DNA from: Polyangium jinanense
GTDB lineage: Bacteria > Myxococcota > Polyangia > Polyangiales > Polyangiaceae
NCBI RefSeq assembly: GCF_028435365.1
Contig: NZ_JAGTJJ010000004.1
Location: 1 to 64,000 of the forward strand
Length of the DNA stretch: 64,000 bases
Direction of reading: 5' to 3'
A program made the translations under genes and the position numbers. Shown here in pieces: positions 42,266-51,078 of the stretch; the first letter of the stretch is position 1; each line of letters opens with the position of its first letter. The notes below the pieces were generated by a model that was not told where the DNA came from, searched no databases, and saw nothing but the letters and a program-made list of their open reading frames with translations.

Positions 42266-44341
42266 ATGGTCGCGCCCGTGACGCCTCGGGACGTGGGCAA
42301 ACGCCTGGCCCCTTACGCCTTTCCCCTCGTGGTGAGCTTCGCCCTCGGCGCCCTCGCCATCCGCGGGATCCTCAACCGCGCAGGACGCCCCGCGCTCCCG
42401 CTCGACGACGCCTTCATCCACCTGCAATACGCGCGTCGCCTCGCCGAGGGTCACTTCTTCTCGTACGTGCCCGGTGAGGGCTACACGACGGGCGCGACGA
42501 GCCTGCTCTGGCCGATCGCCCTCGCGCCGCTCTACCTCCTCGGCCTGCGCGGGCTCTCGTTCGTCTGGGCCACGTGGCTGCTCGGCACGCTCGCGCACGC
42601 CGCGCTCGCCGTCGAGACCGGCCGCCTCGCGCATCGCCTCGCCGGCCGCGCCGCGGGCGCCGGTGCGATGATCATGTGCCTCGGCTTCGGCGCGTTCGCC
42701 TGGTTCGCCTGGAGCGGCATGGAGACCATCCCCTTCGCGTGGATGCTCATGCGCACGGCGCGCGTCGCGGCCGCGTACTGCGAGCCTGATCCCGCGTCCC
42801 CCGCGCCGGGCCGTCGCCAGGCGATCGAGGTCGCCGCGCTCGGCTTGCTCACGCCCCTCGTTCGTCCCGAAGGCGCCGTCGCCTCGGCGCTCGCCGTCGC
42901 GGCGCTCGCCTTGCGCCCGAGCGGCGAGGGCAAACCACGGCGCCTCGTCGCGCTCGTCCCCGCGCTCGGCCCGCTGCTCGTTCCGCTGCTCCATCTCGTG
43001 ATCGCGGGGCACGCGGCCTCGTCGACGACGATGGTCAAGTGGCTCCCGGCGAACCCCGCTTACGACCGCGCCGGCATGATCGCGTTCCTCCAATCGAACC
43101 TGCGTGTCCTCTGGCAGAGCGTGCTCGACGGCGGCGAGTGGTCCGCGGTCTTCGTCCCCGAGAACTTCCTCGTCCCGACGATCCTCGGCGTCTTCGCGCT
43201 CGTCACCCGCGCGCACCGTGCGGCGCTCCCGATCCACGGCACGTTCGTCCTCGCGATCGTCCTCGCGACGGCGCTGCCGTGCACGTACCTGAGCTTTCTC
43301 TGGAACCGCGTCCGCTACGTCTGGCCCTTCTACGCCGCGCACTTCGTCCTCCTCGCTTGCCTCGCTCGCGAGATCGGCGACGTCGCGCGTCGCTTCGTCC
43401 GCGCGCGCGCGCCCGTCACGCCGCTCGTCCTCGGCCTCTTCACCGGCGCGCTCGTCACGAAGCTCCCCTGGACGCTCTCCGACCTCGCCACGAGCGCGCG
43501 CGCGATCGATCACCAGCAGGTCACGCTCGGCTTCTGGGCGCGCGAGAAGCTGCCCGCGGACGCGCGCATCGGCGTGAACGACACGGGCGCGATCGCCTAC
43601 GTCTCCGACCGGCGCACCTTCGACGTCGTCGGCCTGACGACCGAAGGCGAGTCGCGCTACTGGACGTTCGGCGCCGGCTCACGCTTCGAGCACTACGAAA
43701 AACTCCCCGCCGAGCGCCGGCCCTCGCACTTCATCGTGTACCCGCAGTGGATGGCCTGCCCGCCCGTGCTCGGCGAGGAGCTGCACCGCGAGACCGTGGT
43801 CGATCAATCGATCCTTGGAGGACCCACGATGATCGCCCACGAGGCTCGCTGGGATCTCCTCGGCACGGGGGCGCTGCCGCGCGTGGTGGCGCCGAAGGGC
43901 GCGCTCGCCGACGAGATCGACGTCTCCGACCTCGAGTCCGAGGACACGCACGGCTACGCGCGGCTCGGCGCGTCGGACCAGGACAACGTGGCGGTGATGG
44001 CCGAGTCGCCGCGGCGGGAAGATGCAGGCTCGGACGAGGACACGCCGGCCGCGGAGATTGCTGACGGCGGCCGCATGCGCCGGGCGGTCGATCGCTTCAC
44101 CACGAACCTCGCCCAGGGCCGCGCTGCGTCGCTCGTCCTGCGCGCCTCGGCCGACACCGACGTCGAGCTCGTCGTACGCGCGGGCGGCATCGAGATCGGC
44201 TCGGCGCGGCTCCCCGCCGGCCCGTGGGTCGAGCGTGTCGTGGAAATCCCGCCCGATCGCGTCTGGGCCCGGACCGAGATCGAGATCACGCCGCGCGAGG
44301 CGGGCGCGTTCCATTCGTTTCACTACTGGCTTTACCAGTGA
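42266..44341 (+). CDS. GT-C-fold membrane glycosyltransferase-like protein
   Basis: 691 residues with about ten membrane segments in the first 400 residues and a soluble C-terminus. The N-terminal loop LPLDDAFIHLQYARRLAEGH with its Asp-Asp, then VPGEGYTTGATSLLWPIAL, resembles the catalytic first loop of GT-C enzymes such as arabinofuranosyltransferase AftB-like proteins, which use polyprenyl-phosphate sugars. The C-terminal ~280 residues include a beta-sandwich-like end (ASLVLRASADTDVELVVRAG). The sugar and target are not known. ATG 42266 or GTG 42278 could start it. Confidence 0.78.
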   Translation: MVAPVTPRDVGKRLAPYAFPLVVSFALGALAIRGILNRAGRPALPLDDAFIHLQYARRLAEGHFFSYVPGEGYTTGATSLLWPIALAPLYLLGLRGLSFVWATWLLGTLAHAALAVETGRLAHRLAGRAAGAGAMIMCLGFGAFAWFAWSGMETIPFAWMLMRTARVAAAYCEPDPASPAPGRRQAIEVAALGLLTPLVRPEGAVASALAVAALALRPSGEGKPRRLVALVPALGPLLVPLLHLVIAGHAASSTTMVKWLPANPAYDRAGMIAFLQSNLRVLWQSVLDGGEWSAVFVPENFLVPTILGVFALVTRAHRAALPIHGTFVLAIVLATALPCTYLSFLWNRVRYVWPFYAAHFVLLACLAREIGDVARRFVRARAPVTPLVLGLFTGALVTKLPWTLSDLATSARAIDHQQVTLGFWAREKLPADARIGVNDTGAIAYVSDRRTFDVVGLTTEGESRYWTFGAGSRFEHYEKLPAERRPSHFIVYPQWMACPPVLGEELHRETVVDQSILGGPTMIAHEARWDLLGTGALPRVVAPKGALADEIDVSDLESEDTHGYARLGASDQDNVAVMAESPRREDAGSDEDTPAAEIADGGRMRRAVDRFTTNLAQGRAASLVLRASADTDVELVVRAGGIEIGSARLPAGPWVERVVEIPPDRVWARTEIEITPREAGAFHSFHYWLYQ

Positions 44342-44359
44342 CGCGCCTGCCTCCGCGTA

Positions 44360-44989
44360 TCACGGGTGGGGGAAATCTTGCGTCGTGTTCACGCTCGCCA
44401 CGCTCTCCGTCACCGTCGCGATCGCCCGCCGGATCGCGCCGTTCGCGAGCCGCTCGGGCCGCGCGGGCGCGATCGCCGCGCAGAGCGCGAGCGCCGTCAC
44501 GTAGAGCGCGCCCATCACGGTGAGCAGGCGGCGCGTCTCGTTCGGGATCCGCATCCGCTCCTTGCCCGACGCCTCGATCGCCACGAGCCGCGCGCGGATC
44601 TGCACCGGCCCGAGCACGATCACCGCCCGATCGCCCTCCTCCACTTCGAGCGACACGGGCCCCATCACGAGACGGCCGAGCCCATCTTTTCCATGCGTTC
44701 GTCCCCTCGCGCGCGGAGGCACGTGGAGCATGAACTGCCCCTCCTTGACCTCGGCCACGATGGCCGGTTGGCCTCCGTATTCGACCATCGGGATCCGCGC
44801 GATCGACTCCGGGGCCTGCCCGATCCAGCACGCCCCGCCGTCGAGCACGTGGCGCACGCCGAGCACCTCGGTGCCACGCAGCGCGACGAGCTCGAGCGCT
44901 TTGTGTGCGCCCTCTGCCGCCTCCACATCCCGACCTCCGGAGGTCTTCTCGCCCTCCGTCCTCGACGCGAAAAACGGCTCCTTCGCCAT
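44360..44989 (-). CDS. AgmX/GltG N-terminal-like domain protein, one membrane span
   Basis: 209 residues. A beta-rich N-terminal domain (LELVALRGTEVLGVRHVLDG, ACWIGQ, GQFMLHVPPRARGRTHG, GPVQIRARLVAIE) resembles the region that precedes the membrane helix in AgmX/GltG gliding and TonB-like proteins of myxobacteria. It is followed by one hydrophobic helix (LTVMGALYVTALALCAAIAP) and a short exterior tail, without the usual repeats or TonB C-terminus. The family match rests on pattern only. ATG 44989 is the start because the upstream frame is not protein-like. Divergent from the aldo/keto reductase. Confidence 0.6.
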   Translation of the reverse strand: MAKEPFFASRTEGEKTSGGRDVEAAEGAHKALELVALRGTEVLGVRHVLDGGACWIGQAPESIARIPMVEYGGQPAIVAEVKEGQFMLHVPPRARGRTHGKDGLGRLVMGPVSLEVEEGDRAVIVLGPVQIRARLVAIEASGKERMRIPNETRRLLTVMGALYVTALALCAAIAPARPERLANGAIRRAIATVTESVASVNTTQDFPHP

Positions 44990-45104
44990 GGTTCCCTCGT
45001 AAACCTCCCTGGTTCCGGGGCGGCTCGATCGGGAGCCCGGCGCAGGCGAGCCCTCGCGCCATGCACGATGGACGGACACCGCCGTACGTTGTAAATGCAG
45101 GCCC

Positions 45105-46046
45105 GTGCGAAAGCGGCCTCTCGGCAAAACCTCCCTCGAAGTCTCCGAGCTCGGGCTCGGCACGTGGGGGCTCTCCGGCGACGGCTACGGGCCCGTCGTC
45201 TTGCCCGAGGTCGATCGTGTCCTCGATCGTGCCGTCGCCTCCGGCGTGAACCTCTTCGACACCGCCGACGTCTACGGCCGCGGCGCCATGGAGAAGAAGC
45301 TCGGCGCGCGCTTGCCGAAGGACAAGACCTACGTCGTCACGAAGATCGGCACCGACCTCGAAGCCTCACCCGCGCAGAAGCGCTTCGACCCGAGCTACCT
45401 GCGCGTCGCCTTCGAGCGCTCGCGCGAGCGGCTCGATCGCAGCCCGCTCGACATCGTGCTCCTCCACAACCCGACCGAGCACGCGCTCGCACGCACGGAA
45501 ACCGTCGCGTTCATGAAGGAGCTCGAAGAGCGTGGCCTCGTGCGCGCCTGGGGCGTGAGCGCAGGATCGATCGAGGTCGGGCGCGCCGCGATCCGCGCCG
45601 GCGCCAAGGTCCTCGAGCTCGCGTACAACGTTTTCATCGCCAAGGATCTCCACGCGCTCTCCGCGGACGTGAAGGAGCACGGCGTCGGCGTCCTCGCGCG
45701 GAGCGTCCTCGCCCACGGCCTGCTCACCGGCCACTGGAGCCCCGAGCGCGAGTTTTACTCGGGCGACCACCGCGCCGATCGTTGGAGCCAGAAGGAACTC
45801 GCCAAACGCATCCAGCAGCTCGACGCGCTCCGCCCCTTCTCCAAGGCCGAAGACGTCGGCACGCTCCGCTCCGTCGCGCTCCGGTTCGTCCTGGCGAACC
45901 AGCTCGTCTCCTCGGCGATCCTCGGCCCTCGCTCGGTCGCGCAGTTCGACCAGCTCGAGCGCGAGGCGGGCGAACCGCCGTACCTCAAGGACACGGTCAT
46001 GGTCGAGCTCGCTGCGCGGCTCACGGCCGTGGGCGTCGAGATCTGA
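45105..46046 (+). CDS. Aldo/keto reductase
   Basis: 313 residues, NADPH-dependent oxidoreductase TIM barrel. GTG start at 45105. Family signature KTSLEVSELGLGTWGLSG; tetrad Asp and Tyr in NLFDTADVYGRG, Lys in VVTKIG, His in DIVLLHNP; cofactor region ALRFVLANQLVSSAILGPRS. Substrate unknown. First gene of a plus-strand run (AKR, phosphatase, FAD oxidoreductase, SDR) with gaps of about 10-20 bases, probably one operon. Confidence 0.92.
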   Translation: MRKRPLGKTSLEVSELGLGTWGLSGDGYGPVVLPEVDRVLDRAVASGVNLFDTADVYGRGAMEKKLGARLPKDKTYVVTKIGTDLEASPAQKRFDPSYLRVAFERSRERLDRSPLDIVLLHNPTEHALARTETVAFMKELEERGLVRAWGVSAGSIEVGRAAIRAGAKVLELAYNVFIAKDLHALSADVKEHGVGVLARSVLAHGLLTGHWSPEREFYSGDHRADRWSQKELAKRIQQLDALRPFSKAEDVGTLRSVALRFVLANQLVSSAILGPRSVAQFDQLEREAGEPPYLKDTVMVELAARLTAVGVEI

Positions 46047-46067
46047 CGGAGCTCGCGCGGAGGCACC

Positions 46068-46907
46068 ATGGAAAACGCCAGCATGGACACGGAGCTTTTG
46101 ACCGTCCTCGGCATCGCCCGCGAGGCGGCGGAGATCGTCCGCGCGGTCTACCGGACGACCTTCGCCGTCGAGATGAAGGGCCCGAACGATCCGGTCACAC
46201 GCGCCGATCGCGAGGCGAACACGCTCATCTGCGCGCGCCTCGCCGAGACGTTCCCCGGCGTCCCGATCATCGCCGAGGAGACCCCGCCGGAGACCGCGGC
46301 CGAGGCGCGGAAGATGGTCCAGAACGACCGCGTCTTCTTCGTCGATCCCCTCGACGGCACGCGCGAGTTCGCCGATCGGAACCCCGAGTTCGCCGTGATG
46401 ATCGGCCTCGCCGTGGGCGGCCGCGCGACGCTCGGGGTGGTCGTCATGCCCGAGTCGGGCGAGGCGCTCTGCGGCCGCGTCGGCGCCTCCTCCGTCGCCT
46501 TCGTCGAAGGCCCGGACGGCGTGCGCCGCCCGCTCCGCGTCTCGGATCAGCGTGATCCCTCGAAGGCCACGATGATGGTCTCGCGCTCGCACCGCCCGCG
46601 CCTGGTCGAGCCACTCGCCACGCGGCTCGGCGTTCGCCGTGTCGTCCCGTGCGGATCGGTCGGGGTGAAGGTCGCGCGTGTCAGCACTGGAGAAGCTGAG
46701 ATTTACGTACACGGCGGCACGGGCGCGAAGCTCTGGGACACGTGCGGCCCCGAAGCGATCCTCGTCGCCGCGGGCGGCCGCTTCTCGGATCTCGACGGCG
46801 CGCCGATCGACTACGCCTACGGCGGGCTGAAGCTCGAAAACGGCCTCGTCGCGACGAACGCGGCGCTCTACGACACCGTGATCGAAGCCATCTCGGCTTT
46901 GAGCTAA
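46068..46907 (+). CDS. Inositol monophosphatase/CysQ-like phosphatase
   Basis: 279 residues. Metal-site motifs of the IMPase superfamily: PVTRADREANTLI, IIAEETPPE, DPLDGTREFADRN and LWDTCGPEAILVAAGG. DPLDGTREF and the overall pattern favour CysQ (3'(2'),5'-bisphosphate nucleotidase) over inositol monophosphatase, but the two cannot be separated safely by eye. ATG 46068 follows GGAGGC by five bases. Lies 21 bases after the reductase. Confidence 0.85.
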   Translation: MENASMDTELLTVLGIAREAAEIVRAVYRTTFAVEMKGPNDPVTRADREANTLICARLAETFPGVPIIAEETPPETAAEARKMVQNDRVFFVDPLDGTREFADRNPEFAVMIGLAVGGRATLGVVVMPESGEALCGRVGASSVAFVEGPDGVRRPLRVSDQRDPSKATMMVSRSHRPRLVEPLATRLGVRRVVPCGSVGVKVARVSTGEAEIYVHGGTGAKLWDTCGPEAILVAAGGRFSDLDGAPIDYAYGGLKLENGLVATNAALYDTVIEAISALS

Positions 46908-46919
46908 GCTCCGCGTACC

Positions 46920-48068
46920 ATGCGCGACCGAGCCAGCGTGGTGATCGTGGGGGGCGGGATCATGGGCCTGTCCGTCGCCTGGCACCTCGCGAAAAACCAC
47001 GGCATCACGGACACGGTCGTCGTCGAGAAGGGCTACCTCTGCGGCGGCGCGAGCGGCCGCAACGGCGGCGGCGTGCGGGCCCAGTTCGGCAGCGAAGAGA
47101 ACATCCGGCTCATGCAGGAGAGCATCCGCATGTGCCGCGACTTCGCGGCCGAGATGAAGATCAACGTCTGGTTCCGCCAGGGCGGCTACCTCTTCCTCGT
47201 CCGCAACGAGCGCGCGCAGAAGAACCTCGAAAAGAGCGTGCGCGTGCAGAACGAGTGTGGCCTCACGACACGCCTGCTCGAACCCAAAGAGGCCAAGCGC
47301 ATCGTGCCCGAGCTCGACGTCGAGGGCGTCCTGCTCGCGAGCTACAACCCCGATGACGCCGTCGTCTTCCCGTGGCCGTTCGTCTGGGGCTACGCCGAGT
47401 GCGCGCAGAAGCTCGGCGTCGAGATCGAGACCTTCACCGAGGTCACGGGCTTCGAGACACGCGGCTCGCGCATCGAGGGCGTCGTCACGAACAAGGGCGT
47501 CATCCGGACGAACCGCGTCGTCAACGCCTGCGGCGCGTGGAGCCCGATCCTCGCGGCGATGCTCGACGTGAAGCTTCCGAACCGCCCGCACCGCCACGAG
47601 ATCTGCTCGACCGAACCGCTCAAGCCCTGGCTCAAGCCGCTCGTCGCGGACCTCTCGAACGGCCTGTACTTCTCGCAGTCGATGCGCGGCGAGATCGTCG
47701 GAGGCATCTCCAACGAGGACGTCCCCGAGGGCCTCGACATGGGCTCGTCACACCGCTTCCTCGCGCTCTACGCGCGTGCCCTCACGGCGACGGTGCCTCT
47801 CCTCGGCCGGGTCAAGGTCCTGCGCCAGTGGGCAGGCTGTTACGACCTCACGCCCGACGCGAACCCCATCGTGGGCGAGGTCGATGCGATCGAAAACTTC
47901 TACCAGGCCTCGGGCTTCATGGGCCACGGCTTCATGATGGCGCCCGTGATGGGCAAGCTCCTCGCGCAGCACATCGCCGAAGGCACGAAGCTGCCGCTCT
48001 TCGACCGCTGGAACCTGCGCAGGTTCGCCGAGGGCAAGTTGCTCTCCGAATCGATGATCATCGGCTAG
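46920..48068 (+). CDS. FAD-dependent oxidoreductase (DAO/sarcosine oxidase-like)
   Basis: 382 residues. FAD-binding GxGxxG in VVIVGGGIMGLSVAWHLA, the SGRNGGGVRAQFGS region typical of glycine/D-amino acid oxidase and sarcosine oxidase beta subunits, VVNACGAWSPILAAM, and C-terminal ANPIVGEVDAIENFYQASGF with GHGFMMAP. Expected to oxidise an amine or amino acid; the substrate is not evident. Shares the likely operon with the neighbouring phosphatase and SDR. Confidence 0.9.
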   Translation: MRDRASVVIVGGGIMGLSVAWHLAKNHGITDTVVVEKGYLCGGASGRNGGGVRAQFGSEENIRLMQESIRMCRDFAAEMKINVWFRQGGYLFLVRNERAQKNLEKSVRVQNECGLTTRLLEPKEAKRIVPELDVEGVLLASYNPDDAVVFPWPFVWGYAECAQKLGVEIETFTEVTGFETRGSRIEGVVTNKGVIRTNRVVNACGAWSPILAAMLDVKLPNRPHRHEICSTEPLKPWLKPLVADLSNGLYFSQSMRGEIVGGISNEDVPEGLDMGSSHRFLALYARALTATVPLLGRVKVLRQWAGCYDLTPDANPIVGEVDAIENFYQASGFMGHGFMMAPVMGKLLAQHIAEGTKLPLFDRWNLRRFAEGKLLSESMIIG

Positions 48069-48079
48069 ACTGCCGGGCC

Positions 48080-48922
48080 GTGAGCAAGCTTGTCCTGATC
48101 ACGGGGACGTCGAGCGGCATTGGTTTGTCCGCGGCCATCGAGTGCGCGGCAGCGGGGCACAAGGTCGTGGCGACGATGCGCGATCTCGACCGGCGTGAGG
48201 CCCTCGAGAAGGCCGCCAAGGATCGCGGCGTCTCGGTCGACGTCGAGCAGCTCGACGTGATCTCGCCCGGCGCGGGCGACAAGATCCGCGAGCTCGTCCT
48301 GAAGTACGGGCCCTTCTTCGCGCTCGTCAACAACGCGGGGATCGCGATCGGCGGTCCCTTCGAGGAGCAATCCGAAGACGACGTGCGCCTCCAGCTCGAG
48401 ACCAACGTGCTCGGGCTCATGGCGACCACGCGCGCGATCCTCCCCTCGATGCGCAGCGCCGGCCGCGGCCGCATCGTCAACGTGTCGAGCACCTCGGGCC
48501 GCGTGGCCATGCCGTGTCTCTCGATCTACGCGGCCACGAAGCACGCCGTGGAAGGCTTCAGCGAGGCGCTGCGCTGGGAGCTCGAGCCCTTCGGCATCGA
48601 CGTGCTCGTCGTCGCGCCAGGCACCTTCCGCACGCCGATCTTCTTCGAGAACCTCAAGCGCGGCGCGCACGTCGCCGACGAGGGCCCTTACGGAGCGCTC
48701 ATCCGCAGGATCGAGGATCTCGCCATCGGCGGCGCCCGGCGCGCACCGCCGCCCGACGAGGTGGGTCGCACCATCATGCGCCTCGTCGGCGAGCCCTTTC
48801 CCCCGTTCCGGACGATCGTGGGTCGTGATGGTTTCGCGATGACGACCCTACGCGGTGTGATGCCTGACCGTTTGTTCGCGCTGGGGCTGCGCCGAGCGCT
48901 CGCGCTTTCGCGGGTTCGTTGA
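48080..48922 (+). CDS. Short-chain dehydrogenase/reductase
   Basis: 280 residues, classical SDR. Cofactor motif LITGTSSGIGLSAA, LVNNAGIAIGGP, catalytic Ser in IVNVSSTSGRVAM and YxxxK in SIYAATKHAVEGF. The start is GTG 48080, since this codon begins the Rossmann fold and no ATG is near. Eleven bases after the FAD oxidoreductase stop. Substrate unknown. Confidence 0.93.
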   Translation: MSKLVLITGTSSGIGLSAAIECAAAGHKVVATMRDLDRREALEKAAKDRGVSVDVEQLDVISPGAGDKIRELVLKYGPFFALVNNAGIAIGGPFEEQSEDDVRLQLETNVLGLMATTRAILPSMRSAGRGRIVNVSSTSGRVAMPCLSIYAATKHAVEGFSEALRWELEPFGIDVLVVAPGTFRTPIFFENLKRGAHVADEGPYGALIRRIEDLAIGGARRAPPPDEVGRTIMRLVGEPFPPFRTIVGRDGFAMTTLRGVMPDRLFALGLRRALALSRVR

Positions 48923-49165
48923 CACGTCGAGCGACCACGAATAGCGTGCGGCCCCGAGATCGCAGGCAAGCTGGGTCGCTTTCTTCAGTCATCCGGGGGA
49001 CTTGGCCTTCCGGGGAACGCGGCCCGCTGGTCTTCGGCATCGCGCTGTCATTCGTTTCCGCTCGCTAGTGGCACCGTGGTCGTCGTGATGCGGGGGGCAT
49101 CTGGGACCCATCCAGCGCACGCCCGCCGTGCCAAGGCCGCTTCTGAGGGAACGCCGGAGGAAGAC

Positions 49166-50941
49166 ATGTTCCGCAATGCACGCCGAATTTACCCCACCCT
49201 TCGCTCGCTCCTCTTGGGGGCCGTCGTCGCCTCGGGGGTGACCGTCGCCACGAGCGCCATCGTTGGCTGTGGGGGGGACGAGAACGACCCCCTGACGCAC
49301 GTCAAGAAGCTGTCGGATCCGGCCACGCGCGTGCCTGCCGTGAGCCGCCTCGTCCAGTTCTTCGAAGATGCGATGACGAAGGACAGCAAGGACAGGAACG
49401 GTCCGAACGTCAAGCCGCTGCTCGACAAGATCGTCGAGCCGATGTCGCAGATCTGCGCGAACGGCGATCTCGACGAGAAGACGCAGTCGAAGGTCGTCAA
49501 GTTCCTCTCCGACGCGCGTGATCTCCGCGGCGCGCCGTGCCTCATCAAGACGCTCAAGGACTACAAGCCCGACAGCACGGAAGAAGACGTGCGCGCCGCG
49601 GCGCGTGGCGTCGGCCCGATGAAGGCGAAGGAGGCGGCGGGCCCGCTCTTCGAGGCGTTCTCGAAGCTGCGCCACTCGAAGCCCAAGGCCTCGCTCATCA
49701 CGCGCGACGTGCACGACGCGCTGCTCGAGCTCGCCGAGCCCTCGTGGGAAGGCGACTGCGTCAAGAAGATCGAGGTCCCGATCGCCGACCGCAAGGACAT
49801 CAACGTCCTCAAGGACCAGTTCTACTGGCAGATCACCTGCGCCGAAATCCTCGGCCAGCTGAAGAGCGCGAAGGCGGTGCAGCCGCTCGTCAAGATCGTC
49901 CTCTCGCCGACGAAGGCGGACGCGCAGGCCACGGCGATCTACGCGCTCATCAAGATCGGCAAGCCCTCGATCGAGCCGACGGTGAAGCTCCTCCAGGGCG
50001 GCGACGCGGACCTCGTGAAGTACGCGAAGGAAGAGTACCTCCTCGCGAACAAGGGCGAGGACGGCAAGGTGCCCGAGGCCGCGACGAAGCAGGCCGACAC
50101 GGCGTACGTCGCGCCCGCCGCGCTCATCCTCGGCAGCATCGGCCGCGAGGAGGCCGTGCAGCCGATGATCGATGCGATCGCCAAGGCCGACGACACGGGC
50201 AAGGTCGTCATCGCCCGCGAGCTGCTCAAGCTGCCGACCTCGGAGCCGGCGCTCAAGGCGGTGCAGGGCGTCTACGAGAAGACCTCGATCACGATGACGA
50301 TCCCGCCCGGCGTCGGCGCGCGTGATCAGCTCCTCGAGACGATGGGTTACCTCTTCGACGCGAACCTCGTGCCCTGGATGGTGAAGAACGCGCTCGACGC
50401 GAAGGGCGAGGACGCCGACCTCGAGCCGATGCGCGCCGCGACGCTGCTCACGGCGATGAAGCTCATGAAGGCCGACCAGATCCCCGAGGTCGACAAGCTC
50501 TTCAACTCGAAGATCAACGGCCCCGATGGCAAACCTTCCACGCTCGGCAAGGGCTACGAGAAGGAATACAAGATGGCCACGGAGTTGCTGAAGGAGTGCG
50601 GCGACAAGCTCGACTGCTACTACGGCAAGCTCGCGGATCCGAACTCGCACGTCGGTGACAAGCAGTTCATCGGCATGAAGAGCGCGTACATGGTCGGCGT
50701 GCTCGGCGGCGACGCCGCGCGGCCGAAGCTCGTCGAGCTCCTGCCGAAGATCACGAACGCGGCCGGGAAGTTCATCTCGGTGCAGGTGATCGATCGCCGC
50801 TCGGCGAAGGGCGACGCGGCCATCGCGGGCCAGCTCCAGAAGATGGTCGACGAGGCCGAGGCGACGAAGGACAGCAACAAGATCGCCGCGGTCAACCCCT
50901 TCAAGACGGTCATCTACCGCTTGAACGCGCGCGGTCAGTAG
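49166..50941 (+). CDS. HEAT-repeat lipoprotein
   Basis: 591 residues. ATG 49166 follows GGAGG by six bases. The signal (LLLGAVVASGVTVATSAIVGC) ends in lipobox IVGC, then GGDENDP. The mature part is helical with HEAT-like repeats (EDVRAAARGVGPMKAKEAAG, QFYWQITCAEILGQLKSAKA, VAPAALILGSIGREEAVQPM). A paired Cys (ELLKECGDKLDCYYG) is near the C-terminus. It resembles the repeat part of the lipoprotein at 22459 but lacks a cyclophilin domain. Role unknown; probably a periplasmic scaffold. A strong terminator follows. Confidence 0.82.
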   Translation: MFRNARRIYPTLRSLLLGAVVASGVTVATSAIVGCGGDENDPLTHVKKLSDPATRVPAVSRLVQFFEDAMTKDSKDRNGPNVKPLLDKIVEPMSQICANGDLDEKTQSKVVKFLSDARDLRGAPCLIKTLKDYKPDSTEEDVRAAARGVGPMKAKEAAGPLFEAFSKLRHSKPKASLITRDVHDALLELAEPSWEGDCVKKIEVPIADRKDINVLKDQFYWQITCAEILGQLKSAKAVQPLVKIVLSPTKADAQATAIYALIKIGKPSIEPTVKLLQGGDADLVKYAKEEYLLANKGEDGKVPEAATKQADTAYVAPAALILGSIGREEAVQPMIDAIAKADDTGKVVIARELLKLPTSEPALKAVQGVYEKTSITMTIPPGVGARDQLLETMGYLFDANLVPWMVKNALDAKGEDADLEPMRAATLLTAMKLMKADQIPEVDKLFNSKINGPDGKPSTLGKGYEKEYKMATELLKECGDKLDCYYGKLADPNSHVGDKQFIGMKSAYMVGVLGGDAARPKLVELLPKITNAAGKFISVQVIDRRSAKGDAAIAGQLQKMVDEAEATKDSNKIAAVNPFKTVIYRLNARGQ

Positions 50942-50961
50942 GCCGAGCGCCCACACCCCCG

Positions 50962-51029
50962 AGCCCCCCTCTCCCGCCGGGAGAGGGGGGCTTTGTTTTT
51001 CGAAGCCCGTGGGGCTTTGTTTTTCGAAG
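50962..51029 (+). terminator. Strong intrinsic terminator with duplicated T-rich tail
   Basis: AGCCCCCCTCTCCC (50962-50975) pairs with 50979-50992 around GCC, followed by a T-rich run. The 19-base tail GGGGCTTTGTTTTTCGAAG occurs twice, at 50987-51005 and 51011-51029. Confidence 0.93.
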
Positions 51030-51078
51030 GGTTTTGTTCTTGGGCCAGGCGAATCCAGGCGTAGTATCCGGCCGCTTT

